From: Gordonia zhaorongruii
Lineage (GTDB): Bacteria; Actinomycetota; Actinomycetes; Mycobacteriales; Mycobacteriaceae
Assembly (NCBI RefSeq): GCF_007559005.1
Contig: NZ_CP041763.1
Span: 2,698,463 to 2,762,462, forward strand
Direction of reading: 5' to 3'
Length of the DNA stretch: 64,000 nt
Part shown: positions 9,216 through 18,225 of the stretch, piece after piece
Position numbering within the stretch: position 1 is the stretch's first letter
How the letters are laid out: each line of letters starts with the position of its first letter
Position numbers and translations under genes: made by a program
Notes under the pieces: generated by a model
Told to the model about the DNA's origin: nothing
What the model saw: only the letters and a program-made list of their open reading frames with translations
The model's database searches: none

Positions 9216-9635
9216 ATGGCACCCTCCTTGTTCGAGAATGTCGTCAACTGGATCCGCACCGGCTACCCGGAAGGCATTCCGGCAGCCGACTACCCGCCGC
9301 TCCTCGCGCTCCTGACGCCGGTCCTCTCCGAGAGCGAGATAACCGACATCGTCCTGACGCTGGCCCTGGAGCACGGCACCGAGACACCTACCACCGAAGA
9401 TCGCATTCGAGATGCGATCCACTCGGTCACCGAGGTGGCCCCCTCATCGGACGAGACCCGGCAGGTCGCTGCGCGCCTCGCCGCGGCCGGCTGGCCACTC
9501 GCGCTCGGCTCCGCTGACGCAGACCCTGCTCCCGCCGATCCATCTGCTGCAGACTCCTCTGCTGCCGATTCCCCTGCTGCTGAGTCGACCGACGCAGACT
9601 CATCCGGAGCGCCGACCACGAGCGACCAGAAGTAG
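9216..9635 (+). CDS. DUF3349 protein, copy 1
   Basis: A 139-residue protein. The first 95 residues form the DUF3349 domain (NWIRTGYPEGIPAADYPPLL; final AAAGWPLA), a small helical fold known from mycobacteria (Rv0543c). The last 40 residues are a low-complexity Asp/Ala/Ser/Pro tail (repeats of AADS) absent from copy 2. It starts at the ATG at 9216, preceded by GAAAGG. It is followed 7 bases later by a paralogue. Function unknown. Confidence 0.88.
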   Translation: MAPSLFENVVNWIRTGYPEGIPAADYPPLLALLTPVLSESEITDIVLTLALEHGTETPTTEDRIRDAIHSVTEVAPSSDETRQVAARLAAAGWPLALGSADADPAPADPSAADSSAADSPAAESTDADSSGAPTTSDQK

Positions 9636-9642
9636 GCGCTTC

Positions 9643-9975
9643 ATGGACCGCCCCTCCCTGCTGAGCACGATCCGCGCGTGGCTGCGCGCCGGCTACCCGG
9701 ATGGGGTCCCGCAGAGCGATTACGTTCCGCTGTTCGCTCTGCTTCGTCGTCAGCTGTCCGAGGACGAGATCCGTCAGATGGCGCTCGAGGTCGCCGCCGA
9801 CGGTCAGGTCGAGCCGGTCAACCGGGTGGACGTCGGCGTGCAGATCACCAAGGTGACAGACGAACTGCCACGCGACGAGGACATCCAGCGGGTCCGCGGC
9901 ATCCTGGAGGCCGGCGGATGGCCGTTCGACGACGACCCCTTCCCGCCGCCGACGAGCCCGGAGGACGAGCACTGA
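9643..9975 (+). CDS. DUF3349 protein, copy 2
   Basis: A 110-residue paralogue of the preceding gene: RAWLRAGYPDGVPQSDYVPL aligns with NWIRTGYPEGIPAADYPPLL, and both end the domain with EAGGWPF/AAAGWPL. The tail is short and acidic (TSPEDEH). The stop TGA (9973-9975) overlaps the probable CTG start of menE, suggesting translational coupling. The pair probably arose by tandem duplication. Function unknown. Confidence 0.88.
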   Translation: MDRPSLLSTIRAWLRAGYPDGVPQSDYVPLFALLRRQLSEDEIRQMALEVAADGQVEPVNRVDVGVQITKVTDELPRDEDIQRVRGILEAGGWPFDDDPFPPPTSPEDEH

Positions 9976-11147
9976 GATTCCTCCGCCCGCTGGCTCTTCC
10001 AGCGAATCCCGCCGTGCTGGACGCCCGGCGCGAACTGCTGACGATTCTCGACGGCGACGCCGCCTACCTTCCGCTGCCCATCGCGAGTCCGAACGAATCG
10101 GACCGTCTGCGGACCCATCTCGGCGTCGACGAACCGATCGACGAGCGGTGCGCACTCGTCGTGTCGACGTCGGGCACGACCGGCGTGCCGAAGGGCGCGA
10201 TGCACACCCGCGACACGTTGCACGCCTCTGCGGAGGCCACCGCCGCCCGCCTCGGTGGTCCGGGCGCATGGCTTCTCACCCTGCCGCCGCATCACATCGC
10301 CGGACTGCAGGTGATGCTGCGGTCGTTGGCCGCGGGCCACGACCCCGCGGTGATCGACATCTCGGCGGGATTCGATCCGGCCGCCCTCCCGGCGGCCATC
10401 GACACGCTAGACGGCCCGCGCCGGTACACGTCGCTGGTGCCGGTCCAGCTCCGGAAGTCCCTCGAGTGCCCCGACGCGGTGAGTGCGCTCGGCGGACTCG
10501 ACGCGATCCTCGTCGGCGGGGCCGCCACCCCGCCGTCCCTGCAACGGACTGCCATCGACGCGGGCCTGCCGATCGTCGCCACCTACGGCATGAGCGAGAC
10601 CGCAGGGGGATGCGTGTACGACGGGATCCCGTTGACAGGCACCACGGTTCACATCCTCGACCCGGATCACGAGGGCGTCGGTCGAGTGATTCTCGAAGGC
10701 CCGACCGTGGCGCTCGGCTACCGGAACATCCCCGACCACCCGGCCTTCGCCGGCTCCCGTTCGGCCCGGTCCGGCCGCTTCCGCACCGACGACCTCGGCG
10801 TGATGCGCGACGGGAGGCTCCACATCGTCGGCCGGGCCGACGAGGCGATCTCCTCCGGTGGACTCACCGTGGTTCCCCAGATCGTGGAGGCGGTCATCGC
10901 GGCCTTGCCGAACGTCGCCGAATGCGCGGTGATCGGAGTCCCCGACGACCGGCTCGGCGAGCGTGTGGTCGTCGCCGTCGTGCCACCGCGCGGCGTGCAG
11001 GCACCCGGTATCGACGAGGTGCGCGAGGTCGTCACCGACAGTCTCGACCGCTACGCGGCACCCCGCCAGGTGTTCGCACTCGACTCAATGCCGGAGCGCG
11101 GGCCGGGCAAGGTCGATCGGCGCAGGCTCCGCGACCTGCTCACCTAG
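9972..11147 (+). CDS. menE: MenE, o-succinylbenzoate-CoA ligase, probable CTG start
   Basis: A 391-residue adenylate-forming ligase that activates o-succinylbenzoate with ATP and CoA. The AMP-binding loop STSGTTGVPKGA, TYGMSETAGGCVYDG, the RTDDLG motif and the C-terminal lysine segment ERGPGKVDRR are present. No ATG, GTG or TTG exists at the needed place: the frame is open upstream, and the first conventional start is GTG at 10014. A CTG at 9972 has a perfect GGAGGA 6 bases upstream (9960-9965), overlaps the preceding stop, and yields an N-terminus (LRFLRPLALPANPAVLD) of the kind I recall from related actinobacterial MenE proteins. Downstream GTG is the alternative. Confidence 0.93.
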   Translation: MRFLRPLALPANPAVLDARRELLTILDGDAAYLPLPIASPNESDRLRTHLGVDEPIDERCALVVSTSGTTGVPKGAMHTRDTLHASAEATAARLGGPGAWLLTLPPHHIAGLQVMLRSLAAGHDPAVIDISAGFDPAALPAAIDTLDGPRRYTSLVPVQLRKSLECPDAVSALGGLDAILVGGAATPPSLQRTAIDAGLPIVATYGMSETAGGCVYDGIPLTGTTVHILDPDHEGVGRVILEGPTVALGYRNIPDHPAFAGSRSARSGRFRTDDLGVMRDGRLHIVGRADEAISSGGLTVVPQIVEAVIAALPNVAECAVIGVPDDRLGERVVVAVVPPRGVQAPGIDEVREVVTDSLDRYAAPRQVFALDSMPERGPGKVDRRRLRDLLT

Positions 11148-11197
11148 GACGATGCACTGACGGGACGGCCGCCGGCTCACCCGCATCGATGCACACC

Positions 11198-12616
11198 TCA
11201 AGCCGCATCATCCTGCCCGGCCACGTGCTGTCCGACCGCGTCCTGTCCGTTCCCGTCTGGTTCAGGTGCCACCGCCGACTCCGTTGATCCGGAGGCCCCG
11301 TCCGATCCGGATGTGTCGTCGATCGTCGGCTCCGCTGTGGGGCGCGCAGCCGACTCGGGTGCCTCTACCGCGATGGCGGCCGAACCGGTCGGCGACTCGT
11401 CCGACGTCGACGGTTCGGGAGCGCACTCCTCCTGAGTGGTCTCTCGTGGGCCCGACTCCTGCGTGCCGGACTCGCGCTCATCCGTCTGCCGAGTTCCGAC
11501 CTCTCCGTCTCGCGAGACGGTGAGGCGCCGATCCCGGTCGGCACCGTCCCCGTCGTCGCCTGTCTCGGAGCGCGGATCATCACGGAGCACCTTCACCGAC
11601 GGGTCTGCGGTCTCCGGACTCACCTCCTCCGTCGGGTAGAACTGCTCCGCCTGACGATCCCAGCGCTCGAGCGTGGTCTGGGGGACGTCGATCCCCAGCG
11701 CTTCCGCGGTCGCGAGCCGAAGCAGCGCCAGCGGGTGGTACGTGTCGTACACCTCGTACGTCGTGTTGCCCTCGGCGCTGTAGTAGGTGCCCTCGTGGTC
11801 CAGGTTCTCCAAGTGCGCATACGAGTACTTCCCGGTACCGGCATGGACCGTCAGAAATCCTGCACCGTTGACCAGCAGCGACGACGCCGGTCGCACCGGG
11901 TTCCACTGCCAGTCCGCGACCGGGTCGCCCTTGACGATCACCTGCACGACCCTCGTGTCTCCGCTGTCCTGCGGGTCGCGGGCGCCATTGCTCTCGACTC
12001 CGACGAAGGCCAATGCGATATCGGCACCGGGCATCGACTGCAGACCGGACTTGAGGCCCCACGGACCACGCGGGTCCGACGTCAGCAGGATCAGCGTGTT
12101 CTCGTCGAGCAGCCCCTGGGCCGAGGCCTGTTCGACGGCGTTCCCCAGCGCTTCGGAGCCCTGCGAGTAACCCGTGTAGACGATCACCCGATCAGCGCCC
12201 TGCAGCGCCCGCATGATCTCGACGTTCCGGTCGACGGCGATGTCCCGCGACTTGTCGTACGTGGGTGCGAAGAACGGCAGGAGCGCTCCCGACTGACCGG
12301 TCGACACCGGCCAGATCGCCTGGGGGTACTGCACGATCTTGGTATCCCGGGCTCCGACGATGCCGTGGATCCGTGCGCTGAGACCCGAGTCGTCCGTACC
12401 CGGTGTGACGACGATCCGAACGTCGGCCAGTTCGTCCTGCGCCACCCATCCGTACGCGTCCAGCACATCGATGTGGTCACCGTCGATGGGCTGCCCGTCG
12501 ACGGCGATCCCCGCCTCGACGTCCGACCACGCGTCGGCCGCTGCCGGATATGCGATTGCACTGGTTGCGACAACACCGGCCACGGCGGCAGCGGCAGCCC
12601 TCCCCCTGAGATTCAC
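11198..12616 (-). CDS. Secreted PE-PPE-domain / cutinase-like alpha/beta hydrolase
   Basis: A 472-residue exported protein. From GTG 12616 it has a Sec-type signal (basic VNLRGR, hydrophobic Ala-rich core, cleavage near AAADAW at about residue 28). The hydrolase domain spans about residues 40-310: TGYSQGSEALG holds the nucleophile serine in G-x-S-x-G, and KGDPVADWQWNP matches the PE-PPE alpha/beta-hydrolase domain of mycobacteria. The last ~140 residues are acidic, Ser/Glu/Thr-rich and probably disordered. The frame is open upstream but without a plausible start or signal. Likely an esterase or cutinase acting at the envelope; substrate unknown. Divergent from menA. Confidence 0.82.
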   Translation of the reverse strand: MNLRGRAAAAAVAGVVATSAIAYPAAADAWSDVEAGIAVDGQPIDGDHIDVLDAYGWVAQDELADVRIVVTPGTDDSGLSARIHGIVGARDTKIVQYPQAIWPVSTGQSGALLPFFAPTYDKSRDIAVDRNVEIMRALQGADRVIVYTGYSQGSEALGNAVEQASAQGLLDENTLILLTSDPRGPWGLKSGLQSMPGADIALAFVGVESNGARDPQDSGDTRVVQVIVKGDPVADWQWNPVRPASSLLVNGAGFLTVHAGTGKYSYAHLENLDHEGTYYSAEGNTTYEVYDTYHPLALLRLATAEALGIDVPQTTLERWDRQAEQFYPTEEVSPETADPSVKVLRDDPRSETGDDGDGADRDRRLTVSRDGEVGTRQTDERESGTQESGPRETTQEECAPEPSTSDESPTGSAAIAVEAPESAARPTAEPTIDDTSGSDGASGSTESAVAPEPDGNGQDAVGQHVAGQDDAA

Positions 12617-12794
12617 ACGCAGATCAGACCATCGCCGGACCGCCCCCGAGTATCGCCTGATCGAATGAATTACACAGAGTGCATTAAGTTTTCGGCAAAG
12701 AGCGACCGATCGTATGTCACCAGGTCCGGTGCCACCCCGCGACGGTCGCCACGGCGACGATCGGCGCCCATGACATGCTTGACAGGTGGCAACC

Positions 12795-12854
12795 GTGAAC
12801 GAGTGGATATCGGCGTGAACAAGTGGATGCAACCGTGAACAAGTGGATACAAGG
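12795..12854 (+). repeat. Three tandem 20-bp repeats spanning the menA start
   Basis: Copies at 12795-12814, 12815-12834 and 12835-12854; the last is GTGAACAAGTGGATACAAGG. Copies 2 and 3 agree at 17 of 20 bases, copies 1 and 2 at 14 of 20. Each begins with GTGAAC. A partial fourth copy (GTGGCAACC, 12786-12794) precedes them. Because 20 is not a multiple of 3, each copy is in a new frame and ends at a TGA overlapping the next GTG. Confidence 0.9.
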
Positions 12855-13695
12855 TGCACGTCCACGAACGCTGCCGAACGCGATCGCACCCGTGGTGGCC
12901 GGAGTCGGCGCCGCGGCTCGAGTGGGCGACGTCGTCTGGTGGAAGGCCGCGTTGGCCCTCGTCGTAGCGATGGCGCTGATCATCGGAGTGAACTTCGCGA
13001 ACGACTACTCGGACGGCATCCGCGGTACCGACGACGACCGGGTCGGACCGATGCGGCTCGTCGGCTCGGGTACGGCTTCCCCCGGATCGGTGAAAGCGGC
13101 CGCTTTCACCTGCTTCGGGATCGCGGGCGCATGCGGCTTGGCTCTCGCGGCGACCACCGCCTGGTGGTTGGTGGCGGTCGGCGCCGTCTGCATCGCAGGC
13201 GCGTGGTTCTACACCGGGGGTAAGCGCCCCTACGGATATCTCGGGCTCGGCGAGGTCGCCGTCTTCGTGTTCTTCGGGCTGGTCGCCGTTCTGGGTACGC
13301 AGTACGTGACCGTCGGCCGGATCGACTGGGCGGGTGCGGTCGCCGCAGTCGCGGTCGGCTCGTTCTCGTGCGGGGTGCTGGTGGTGAACAACCTGCGGGA
13401 CATCCCCAGCGACACCGAGTCGGGGAAGATCACACTCGCGGTCCGCATGGGCGATCGCGGAACGCGCGCATTCTTCACCTTCCTGCTGGCGGTGCCATTC
13501 GCGATGACGGTCTGCCTGGCCCCGGCGACGAGCGCTGCCCTCACCGGTCTGCTCGCCGCCCCGCTCGCCGTCATCGCGGTCCGGCCGGTCCTGGCCGGCG
13601 CCCGCGGTCGCGACCTCATCCCGTCCCTCGCCACCACCGGCATGGCCATGCTGGCGTGGTCGGTCCTGACCGGACTCACCCTCGGCCTGAGTTGA
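12835..13695 (+). CDS. menA: MenA, 1,4-dihydroxy-2-naphthoate polyprenyltransferase
   Basis: A 286-residue UbiA-family membrane prenyltransferase that attaches the isoprenoid tail to DHNA. The first Asp-rich motif [14 protein letters not shown] (about residues 48-61) and second motif [14 protein letters not shown] (about 185-198) bind Mg-prenyl diphosphate; eight to nine membrane helices follow from hydropathy. The GTG at 12835 gives the standard start [17 protein letters not shown]; an in-frame GTG at 12823 adds four residues. The start lies in the third of three 20-bp repeats and no strong Shine-Dalgarno is present. M. tuberculosis Rv0534c is the counterpart. Confidence 0.96.
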   Translation: MNKWIQGARPRTLPNAIAPVVAGVGAAARVGDVVWWKAALALVVAMALIIGVNFANDYSDGIRGTDDDRVGPMRLVGSGTASPGSVKAAAFTCFGIAGACGLALAATTAWWLVAVGAVCIAGAWFYTGGKRPYGYLGLGEVAVFVFFGLVAVLGTQYVTVGRIDWAGAVAAVAVGSFSCGVLVVNNLRDIPSDTESGKITLAVRMGDRGTRAFFTFLLAVPFAMTVCLAPATSAALTGLLAAPLAVIAVRPVLAGARGRDLIPSLATTGMAMLAWSVLTGLTLGLS

Positions 13696-13724
13696 GCTTC
13701 GTCGCCCCCGTCACCCGAGACGCT

Positions 13725-13803
13725 GGCCCCCTCACCAGTTGAGCCGAACTAGAGACACCGGCCCCCTCGCCAGTTGAGCCACCGGCCCCTCGCTGGTTGA
13801 GCC
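13725..13803. repeat. Three short intergenic repeats of the GTTGAGCC type
   Basis: Near-identical 20-21 base units at 13725-13745, 13760-13780 and 13784-13803, each ending in AGTTGAGCC or GGTTGAGCC. They are followed at 13813-13841 by a related segment ending AGTCGAAACCA. The 3' end of menA itself runs into a GTTGAGCTTCGTCG segment. The units fill the 162-base gap between convergent menA and the ABC permease gene. They resemble dispersed GGTTGAGC...GTCGAAACC elements of several high-GC actinobacteria. Confidence 0.75.
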
Positions 13804-13857
13804 GCAACTGAGGCGCCAGCCGAAGCTGCGAGTCGAAACCAGATCCCGCCACCGGAA

Positions 13858-16383
13858 CTACTCGGACGCGATCGCGTCCGTGATGTTCAGGCGGGATGCG
13901 CGGGCAGCGGGGACGACGGCACCGACGAGACACAGCACCGCCGACACCGCGACGTACCCGATCGAGGACCACAGCGGCGAGTAGACGATGTCGATGGACG
14001 TGGTCTCGGCAAGAATCTCGTCCGACAGCACGTGCAGTCCGGTGCCCAGCACCACACCGACCACGGCGCCGACGATCGCGATCGCTCCGGCCTCGGCGAG
14101 CACCATCCGGAACACGAACCGGCGAGCCGCCCCCATCGAGCGGAGCACCCCGATCTCGCGGCGGCGTTCCAGGACCGAGAGCAGCAGCGTGTTGAGCAGT
14201 GCCACCGCAGCCGCGCCCGACACGATCCACTGGATCGCCACGGTGAACGCGCCGGACTGCTCGGCCGTCTTCTGAGTCGCGACGAGCGCCTCCTCGCCGG
14301 TGTAGACGTGCAGCGCAGTCCCCGCGACCGACGGATGCGCGGACGCGATACCGGCCACATCGCGGGTCACCGCATCGGTGTCCGCACCGGGCGCGAACGT
14401 CAGCTGCAGGTAGGTGTCCCCGGGGCGGTGGAACATCTCGCGCAGCAGGTCGAGCGATACCGCAGCCGTGCCCGAGTCCATCGACACGTAGTTCACCGTG
14501 TCGACCACCGGTAGATCACGAGGACCCGACGGGGTAGCGAGGGTGAGGGTTGCCCCGGTCTCGACACCGAGCAGACGCGCCAGCGTGCGGGAGAGCATCA
14601 CGCCTCGTCCCTGCAGAGTCGCCTGCGCCGCCTCGGGCGAGGCCTTCCGGAGGAACGGTGCGTCGGCGCCCGGTTCGAGTCCCTGCACCAGCGCTCGCGC
14701 GTTGCCGATGTTGACGCTCGCCCACTGTCCGCCGGCCACCTCTTGCACACCCGGTACCTTCGCCGCATCGCGTCGGACCTCCGGGGCGAGGACCGGGCCG
14801 AGTGGAATCGATTCCTTCTCCTGCGACGACACGTACAGATCGGGATCGCCCAGCCCATCGAGCGACCCGGAGATCGATCCGACCAAGTTGCTCAACGAGC
14901 CGGAGATGCCGATGCCCACGGCCACCGCGACCGCGACCGTCATCACCGTCGCCCAGACCCGACGGGGCGCCCGCTCGGAGTTGACGGCCGCGAGCCGGCC
15001 CGGCCCGGCGAACCACCGTGCACACCTGCCTACGGCGGCGACCAGCAGCGGACTCACCGCGAACAGCGCGACGAGGCCCCCGATCGCGTATACCGCTCCC
15101 GCCAGAATCGCCGGACGGCCGTCGACTGTTCGCACGATGACCCACGACGCCGCGACCGACCCTGCCCCGAGCAGCCCGCAGACCCAGAGGAGACGCCGCG
15201 AGTGCGGTTCGGCGTCGGCGGCCTGCCCCGGCACCATCGCCTCGACCGGCGACACTGAGAACACCGCACGTGCGGCCAGGGTCGTCGCCGCTACGCAGGC
15301 GACGACCGCCGCCGCGACCGCTGCCGCCGGAATGTACGGCGCCAGGCTGTAGCCGACCTGCACACCGGTGGCAGTCGAATCGACGGGCACCCGGCCGAGC
15401 GCCCACCTCCCCGCGAGCATCCCTACGGGCACCCCCAGAAGACCGCCCACCAGACCGAAGACCACCGCCTCACCGAGCAGATCGGCGGCCAGATGGCGAC
15501 GCCTCCCGCCGAGCGCTCGGACCATCGCCAGCGACTGCCGCCGCGACGCGACCGCCATGTTCATGGTGTTGAAGATCAGGAATGCGGCGATCACGAGCGA
15601 CACCAGGGAGACGAGCAGGGTCGAATCACGCACCACAGAACTGGCGACTTCGGCCTGTTTCACCCGGAAACCCGGATCCACGACACTCGCCCGGCCGGCC
15701 ACGACGCGCTCGGCGGCCACCCGCATGCGGCCGTCGTCCGCACCCGCATCGGGAACCAGCAGGATCGAGTCAACGGCGTCGTGCAACCCCGAGAGTTCCT
15801 GGGCGAGAGGAAGGTACGCGAAAACGAACCGGCCGCCGTTGAGCGCGTTCGCGTCGCCTCCGACCACCCGCAGCACGGTCAGGTCGCGGTCGCCCACCCG
15901 CACCGACTGTCCCTGCGTCAGTCCGGTGCCTGCGCCCACGATGACGCCGTCCGACAGGTCGCGTGTGTCCAGCCCCTCCTCTGTTCCGGACTCGACGGCC
16001 GCTCGCAGCTGCGCGGAGAGCGAGGTGACCCGGTAATCCGAACCGATGAGGACCGTCGGCTGTCCGTCGACGGCGATCGAGCCGCGGACGATCGGCACCA
16101 CGGCGCGCGCCTGCTTCACCTCGCGGCGCAGCTCCGCCGCGATCCCGTCGTCCACCCCGGAGTCGGCGATGGCGGCCACCTCGACCGTGGCATCTCCCGA
16201 GATCGACTCATTGAAGTCCCGTACCGATGCCGTCAGCGACCCGTACACCGACAGCACCGCGACCAGGAGTGCCGACGACACCATCACCACGAGCAGTGAC
16301 GTGATCACCCGCAGACGATGCGAGGCCAGTTCACGCAGGCCGAGCACCCTGATCCGAGTGACGGCCGCCCGCAATGCGCGCAC
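13858..16383 (-). CDS. FtsX-family ABC transporter permease
   Basis: An 841-residue permease with duplicated FtsX/MacB-like halves: a membrane segment near residues 28-50, a large extracytoplasmic domain, three helices at about 255-370, two helices around 395-450, a second extracytoplasmic domain, and three closing helices (about 725-830). The GTG at 16383 (VRALRAAV) is 3 bases after the ATPase stop codon, so the two are co-translated. Such MacB/LolE-type systems move lipids, peptides or drugs or act mechanically at the envelope; the cargo is unknown. Confidence 0.92.
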   Translation of the reverse strand: MRALRAAVTRIRVLGLRELASHRLRVITSLLVVMVSSALLVAVLSVYGSLTASVRDFNESISGDATVEVAAIADSGVDDGIAAELRREVKQARAVVPIVRGSIAVDGQPTVLIGSDYRVTSLSAQLRAAVESGTEEGLDTRDLSDGVIVGAGTGLTQGQSVRVGDRDLTVLRVVGGDANALNGGRFVFAYLPLAQELSGLHDAVDSILLVPDAGADDGRMRVAAERVVAGRASVVDPGFRVKQAEVASSVVRDSTLLVSLVSLVIAAFLIFNTMNMAVASRRQSLAMVRALGGRRRHLAADLLGEAVVFGLVGGLLGVPVGMLAGRWALGRVPVDSTATGVQVGYSLAPYIPAAAVAAAVVACVAATTLAARAVFSVSPVEAMVPGQAADAEPHSRRLLWVCGLLGAGSVAASWVIVRTVDGRPAILAGAVYAIGGLVALFAVSPLLVAAVGRCARWFAGPGRLAAVNSERAPRRVWATVMTVAVAVAVGIGISGSLSNLVGSISGSLDGLGDPDLYVSSQEKESIPLGPVLAPEVRRDAAKVPGVQEVAGGQWASVNIGNARALVQGLEPGADAPFLRKASPEAAQATLQGRGVMLSRTLARLLGVETGATLTLATPSGPRDLPVVDTVNYVSMDSGTAAVSLDLLREMFHRPGDTYLQLTFAPGADTDAVTRDVAGIASAHPSVAGTALHVYTGEEALVATQKTAEQSGAFTVAIQWIVSGAAAVALLNTLLLSVLERRREIGVLRSMGAARRFVFRMVLAEAGAIAIVGAVVGVVLGTGLHVLSDEILAETTSIDIVYSPLWSSIGYVAVSAVLCLVGAVVPAARASRLNITDAIASE

Positions 16384-16386
16384 TGC

Positions 16387-17100
16387 CTACCCCTGCCCGT
16401 CGGCGACCCGACCGTCCCGGACCGTCACCACCGCATCGCACACATCTGCAGCCGAACGGTCGTGAGTCACCATGAGCACCAATCGATCCGGCCGGTCGTG
16501 AGCGACGTCGGCAAGCAGATCGAGCACGTCGGCACCGGTGCGCGAGTCGAGATTCCCCGTCGGCTCATCGGCGAGAACGACCGCCGGATCCATGATCAGC
16601 GACCGGGCTACGGCCACGCGCTGCATCTGACCGCCAGACAGCTCCGACGGCCGGTGCTCGATGCGGTCACCGAGTCCGACCCGCTCCATCAACTCGACCG
16701 CACGCGGTCTGGACTTGGCGAGCGAACGCGAGTCCAGCAGCATCGGCAGCGCCACGTTCTCCCACGCCGACAGCGTCGGCACGAGGTTGAAGAACTGGAA
16801 GATGAAACCGACCCGGTGGCGGCGGAACTCCGATGCCGCGTCGTCGTCGAGGGACATCAGGTCGGTGCCGGCCACCCGGATGGTGCCCGATGTCGGCGTA
16901 TCGAGCGCGCCGATGATGTGGAGGAGGGTGGACTTGCCTGCCCCGGACGGACCGACGACGGACACGAACTGGCCGCCGTCGAGCCGGAGCGACGCACCAT
17001 CGAGCGCGCGGATCGTCCCGGTCCCCATCCGGTACTCCCGGACCAGGTCGGTCGCTTCCACCACCGGAGCACGCTCGACTGAATCCGGGTCGGCGGCCAT
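16387..17100 (-). CDS. ABC transporter ATP-binding protein (MacB/LolD type)
   Basis: A 237-residue ATPase with all nucleotide-binding motifs: Walker A GPSGAGKSTLL (about residues 51-61), the Q-loop region HRVGFIFQFFNLVP, signature LSGGQMQRVAVA, Walker B VVLADEPTGNLD and the H-loop MVTHD. The FFNLVPTLSAWENV segment is characteristic of LolD/MacB ATPases that partner FtsX-type permeases. It is immediately upstream of the permease gene in the transcription direction and 15 bases downstream of the PLP enzyme gene. Confidence 0.95.
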   Translation of the reverse strand: MAADPDSVERAPVVEATDLVREYRMGTGTIRALDGASLRLDGGQFVSVVGPSGAGKSTLLHIIGALDTPTSGTIRVAGTDLMSLDDDAASEFRRHRVGFIFQFFNLVPTLSAWENVALPMLLDSRSLAKSRPRAVELMERVGLGDRIEHRPSELSGGQMQRVAVARSLIMDPAVVLADEPTGNLDSRTGADVLDLLADVAHDRPDRLVLMVTHDRSAADVCDAVVTVRDGRVADGQG

Positions 17101-17115
17101 AGGTGCTCCTCAGGC

Positions 17116-18225
17116 TCAGTCGCGCCAGGTTCCCGTTTCGAAGAAGTCGGTCAGCACGGCGGTCGGTGGCTCCAGATCGAGCCTCTCGGCGGCAACCCAG
17201 TCATCGTTGAAGTACGTGTGATCGTATCGGTCGCCGCTGTCGCACAGCAGCGTTACGACGCTCCCCGCACGACCGGTGGCCACCATCTCGGTGATCAGCG
17301 TGCAGGCGCCCCAGAAATTGGTTCCGGTGGATCCCCCCACGCGACGCCCCAGCCGGGCGCTGAGGAACCGGGCTGCCGCCACGGACGCCGAGTCGGGTAC
17401 GCCGACCATGCGGTCGATCACCTGCGACACGAACGACGGCTCCACTCGCGGACGGCCGATGCCCTCGATGCGGGACGCCGTCGCCGACGTGAGGCTTCCG
17501 TCCCCGGCCTCGTAGGCAGGCAGGAACACCGAGTTCTCGACGTCCACCACGGCCAGCCGGGTGTCGTGTCGCTGGTACCGGAGATACCGTCCGAACGTGG
17601 CCGATGTTCCACCGGTGCCCGCGCCCACCACGATCCACTCCGGGACCGGATGCGGTTCACCGGACATCTGCTCGAAGACCGACTCGGCGATGTTGTTGTT
17701 GCCACGCCAGTCCGTGGCGCGCTCGGCCATCGTGAACTGATCGATGAAGTGTCCGTTGAGTTCGGTCTCGAGTCGCTGCGCCACCGAGTAGATCTCACTC
17801 GGTGATCCGACGAAGTGGCACATGCCGCCCTCTGCCTCTATCAGCTGAGTCTTCCGCGGCGACGTCCCCTCGACCATGACCGCGACGAAGGGGACGCCGA
17901 TCAGCTTCGCGAAGTACGCCTCCGACACCGCCGTCGACCCCGAAGATGCCTCGATGACGGTGGTGCCCTGACGAATCCAGCCGTTGCACAGCGCGTAGAG
18001 GAACAACGACCGGGCAAGCCGGTGCTTCAGTGATCCGGTCGGATGAGTCGACTCGTCCTTCAGATACAGGTCGATGCCGCCTGCCGGCGCGCGGGACCAC
18101 TCCGGGAGGTCGACCTTCAAAAGGTGGGTATCCGCACTGCGCCGTGCGTCCGCGTCGATCCGCCGTACCGCGTCCGCCGTCCACGCACGGTCGGTGAGAT
18201 GTTCGACGATCCGGGTGCCGGTCAC
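17116..18225 (-). CDS. PLP-dependent cysteine synthase-family enzyme (Cds1-like cysteine desulfhydrase)
   Basis: A 369-residue fold-type II PLP enzyme. The Schiff-base lysine is in [11 protein letters not shown] (about K67); the substrate loop is [11 protein letters not shown] and the phosphate-binding loop [14 protein letters not shown]. The long C-terminus with [15 protein letters not shown] matches the actinobacterial group containing mycobacterial Rv3684 (Cds1, an L-cysteine desulfhydrase), rather than CysK or CysM. It starts at GTG 18225, overlapping the upstream stop by 4 bases (GTGA). Exact activity is inference from family. Confidence 0.85.
   Translation of the reverse strand: MTGTRIVEHLTDRAWTADAVRRIDADARRSADTHLLKVDLPEWSRAPAGGIDLYLKDESTHPTGSLKHRLARSLFLYALCNGWIRQGTTVIEASSGSTAVSEAYFAKLIGVPFVAVMVEGTSPRKTQLIEAEGGMCHFVGSPSEIYSVAQRLETELNGHFIDQFTMAERATDWRGNNNIAESVFEQMSGEPHPVPEWIVVGAGTGGTSATFGRYLRYQRHDTRLAVVDVENSVFLPAYEAGDGSLTSATASRIEGIGRPRVEPSFVSQVIDRMVGVPDSASVAAARFLSARLGRRVGGSTGTNFWGACTLITEMVATGRAGSVVTLLCDSGDRYDHTYFNDDWVAAERLDLEPPTAVLTDFFETGTWRD

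Noticed and set aside
11148..11197. Terminator between menE and the convergent hydrolase gene
   Set aside because: No clear inverted repeat followed by T residues could be found in this short gap.
12717..12983. Minus-strand frame reading through the menA repeats
   Set aside because: The frame encodes repeated HLFT/PLVHG strings only because it reads the 20-bp repeats backwards; menA is coding on the plus strand.
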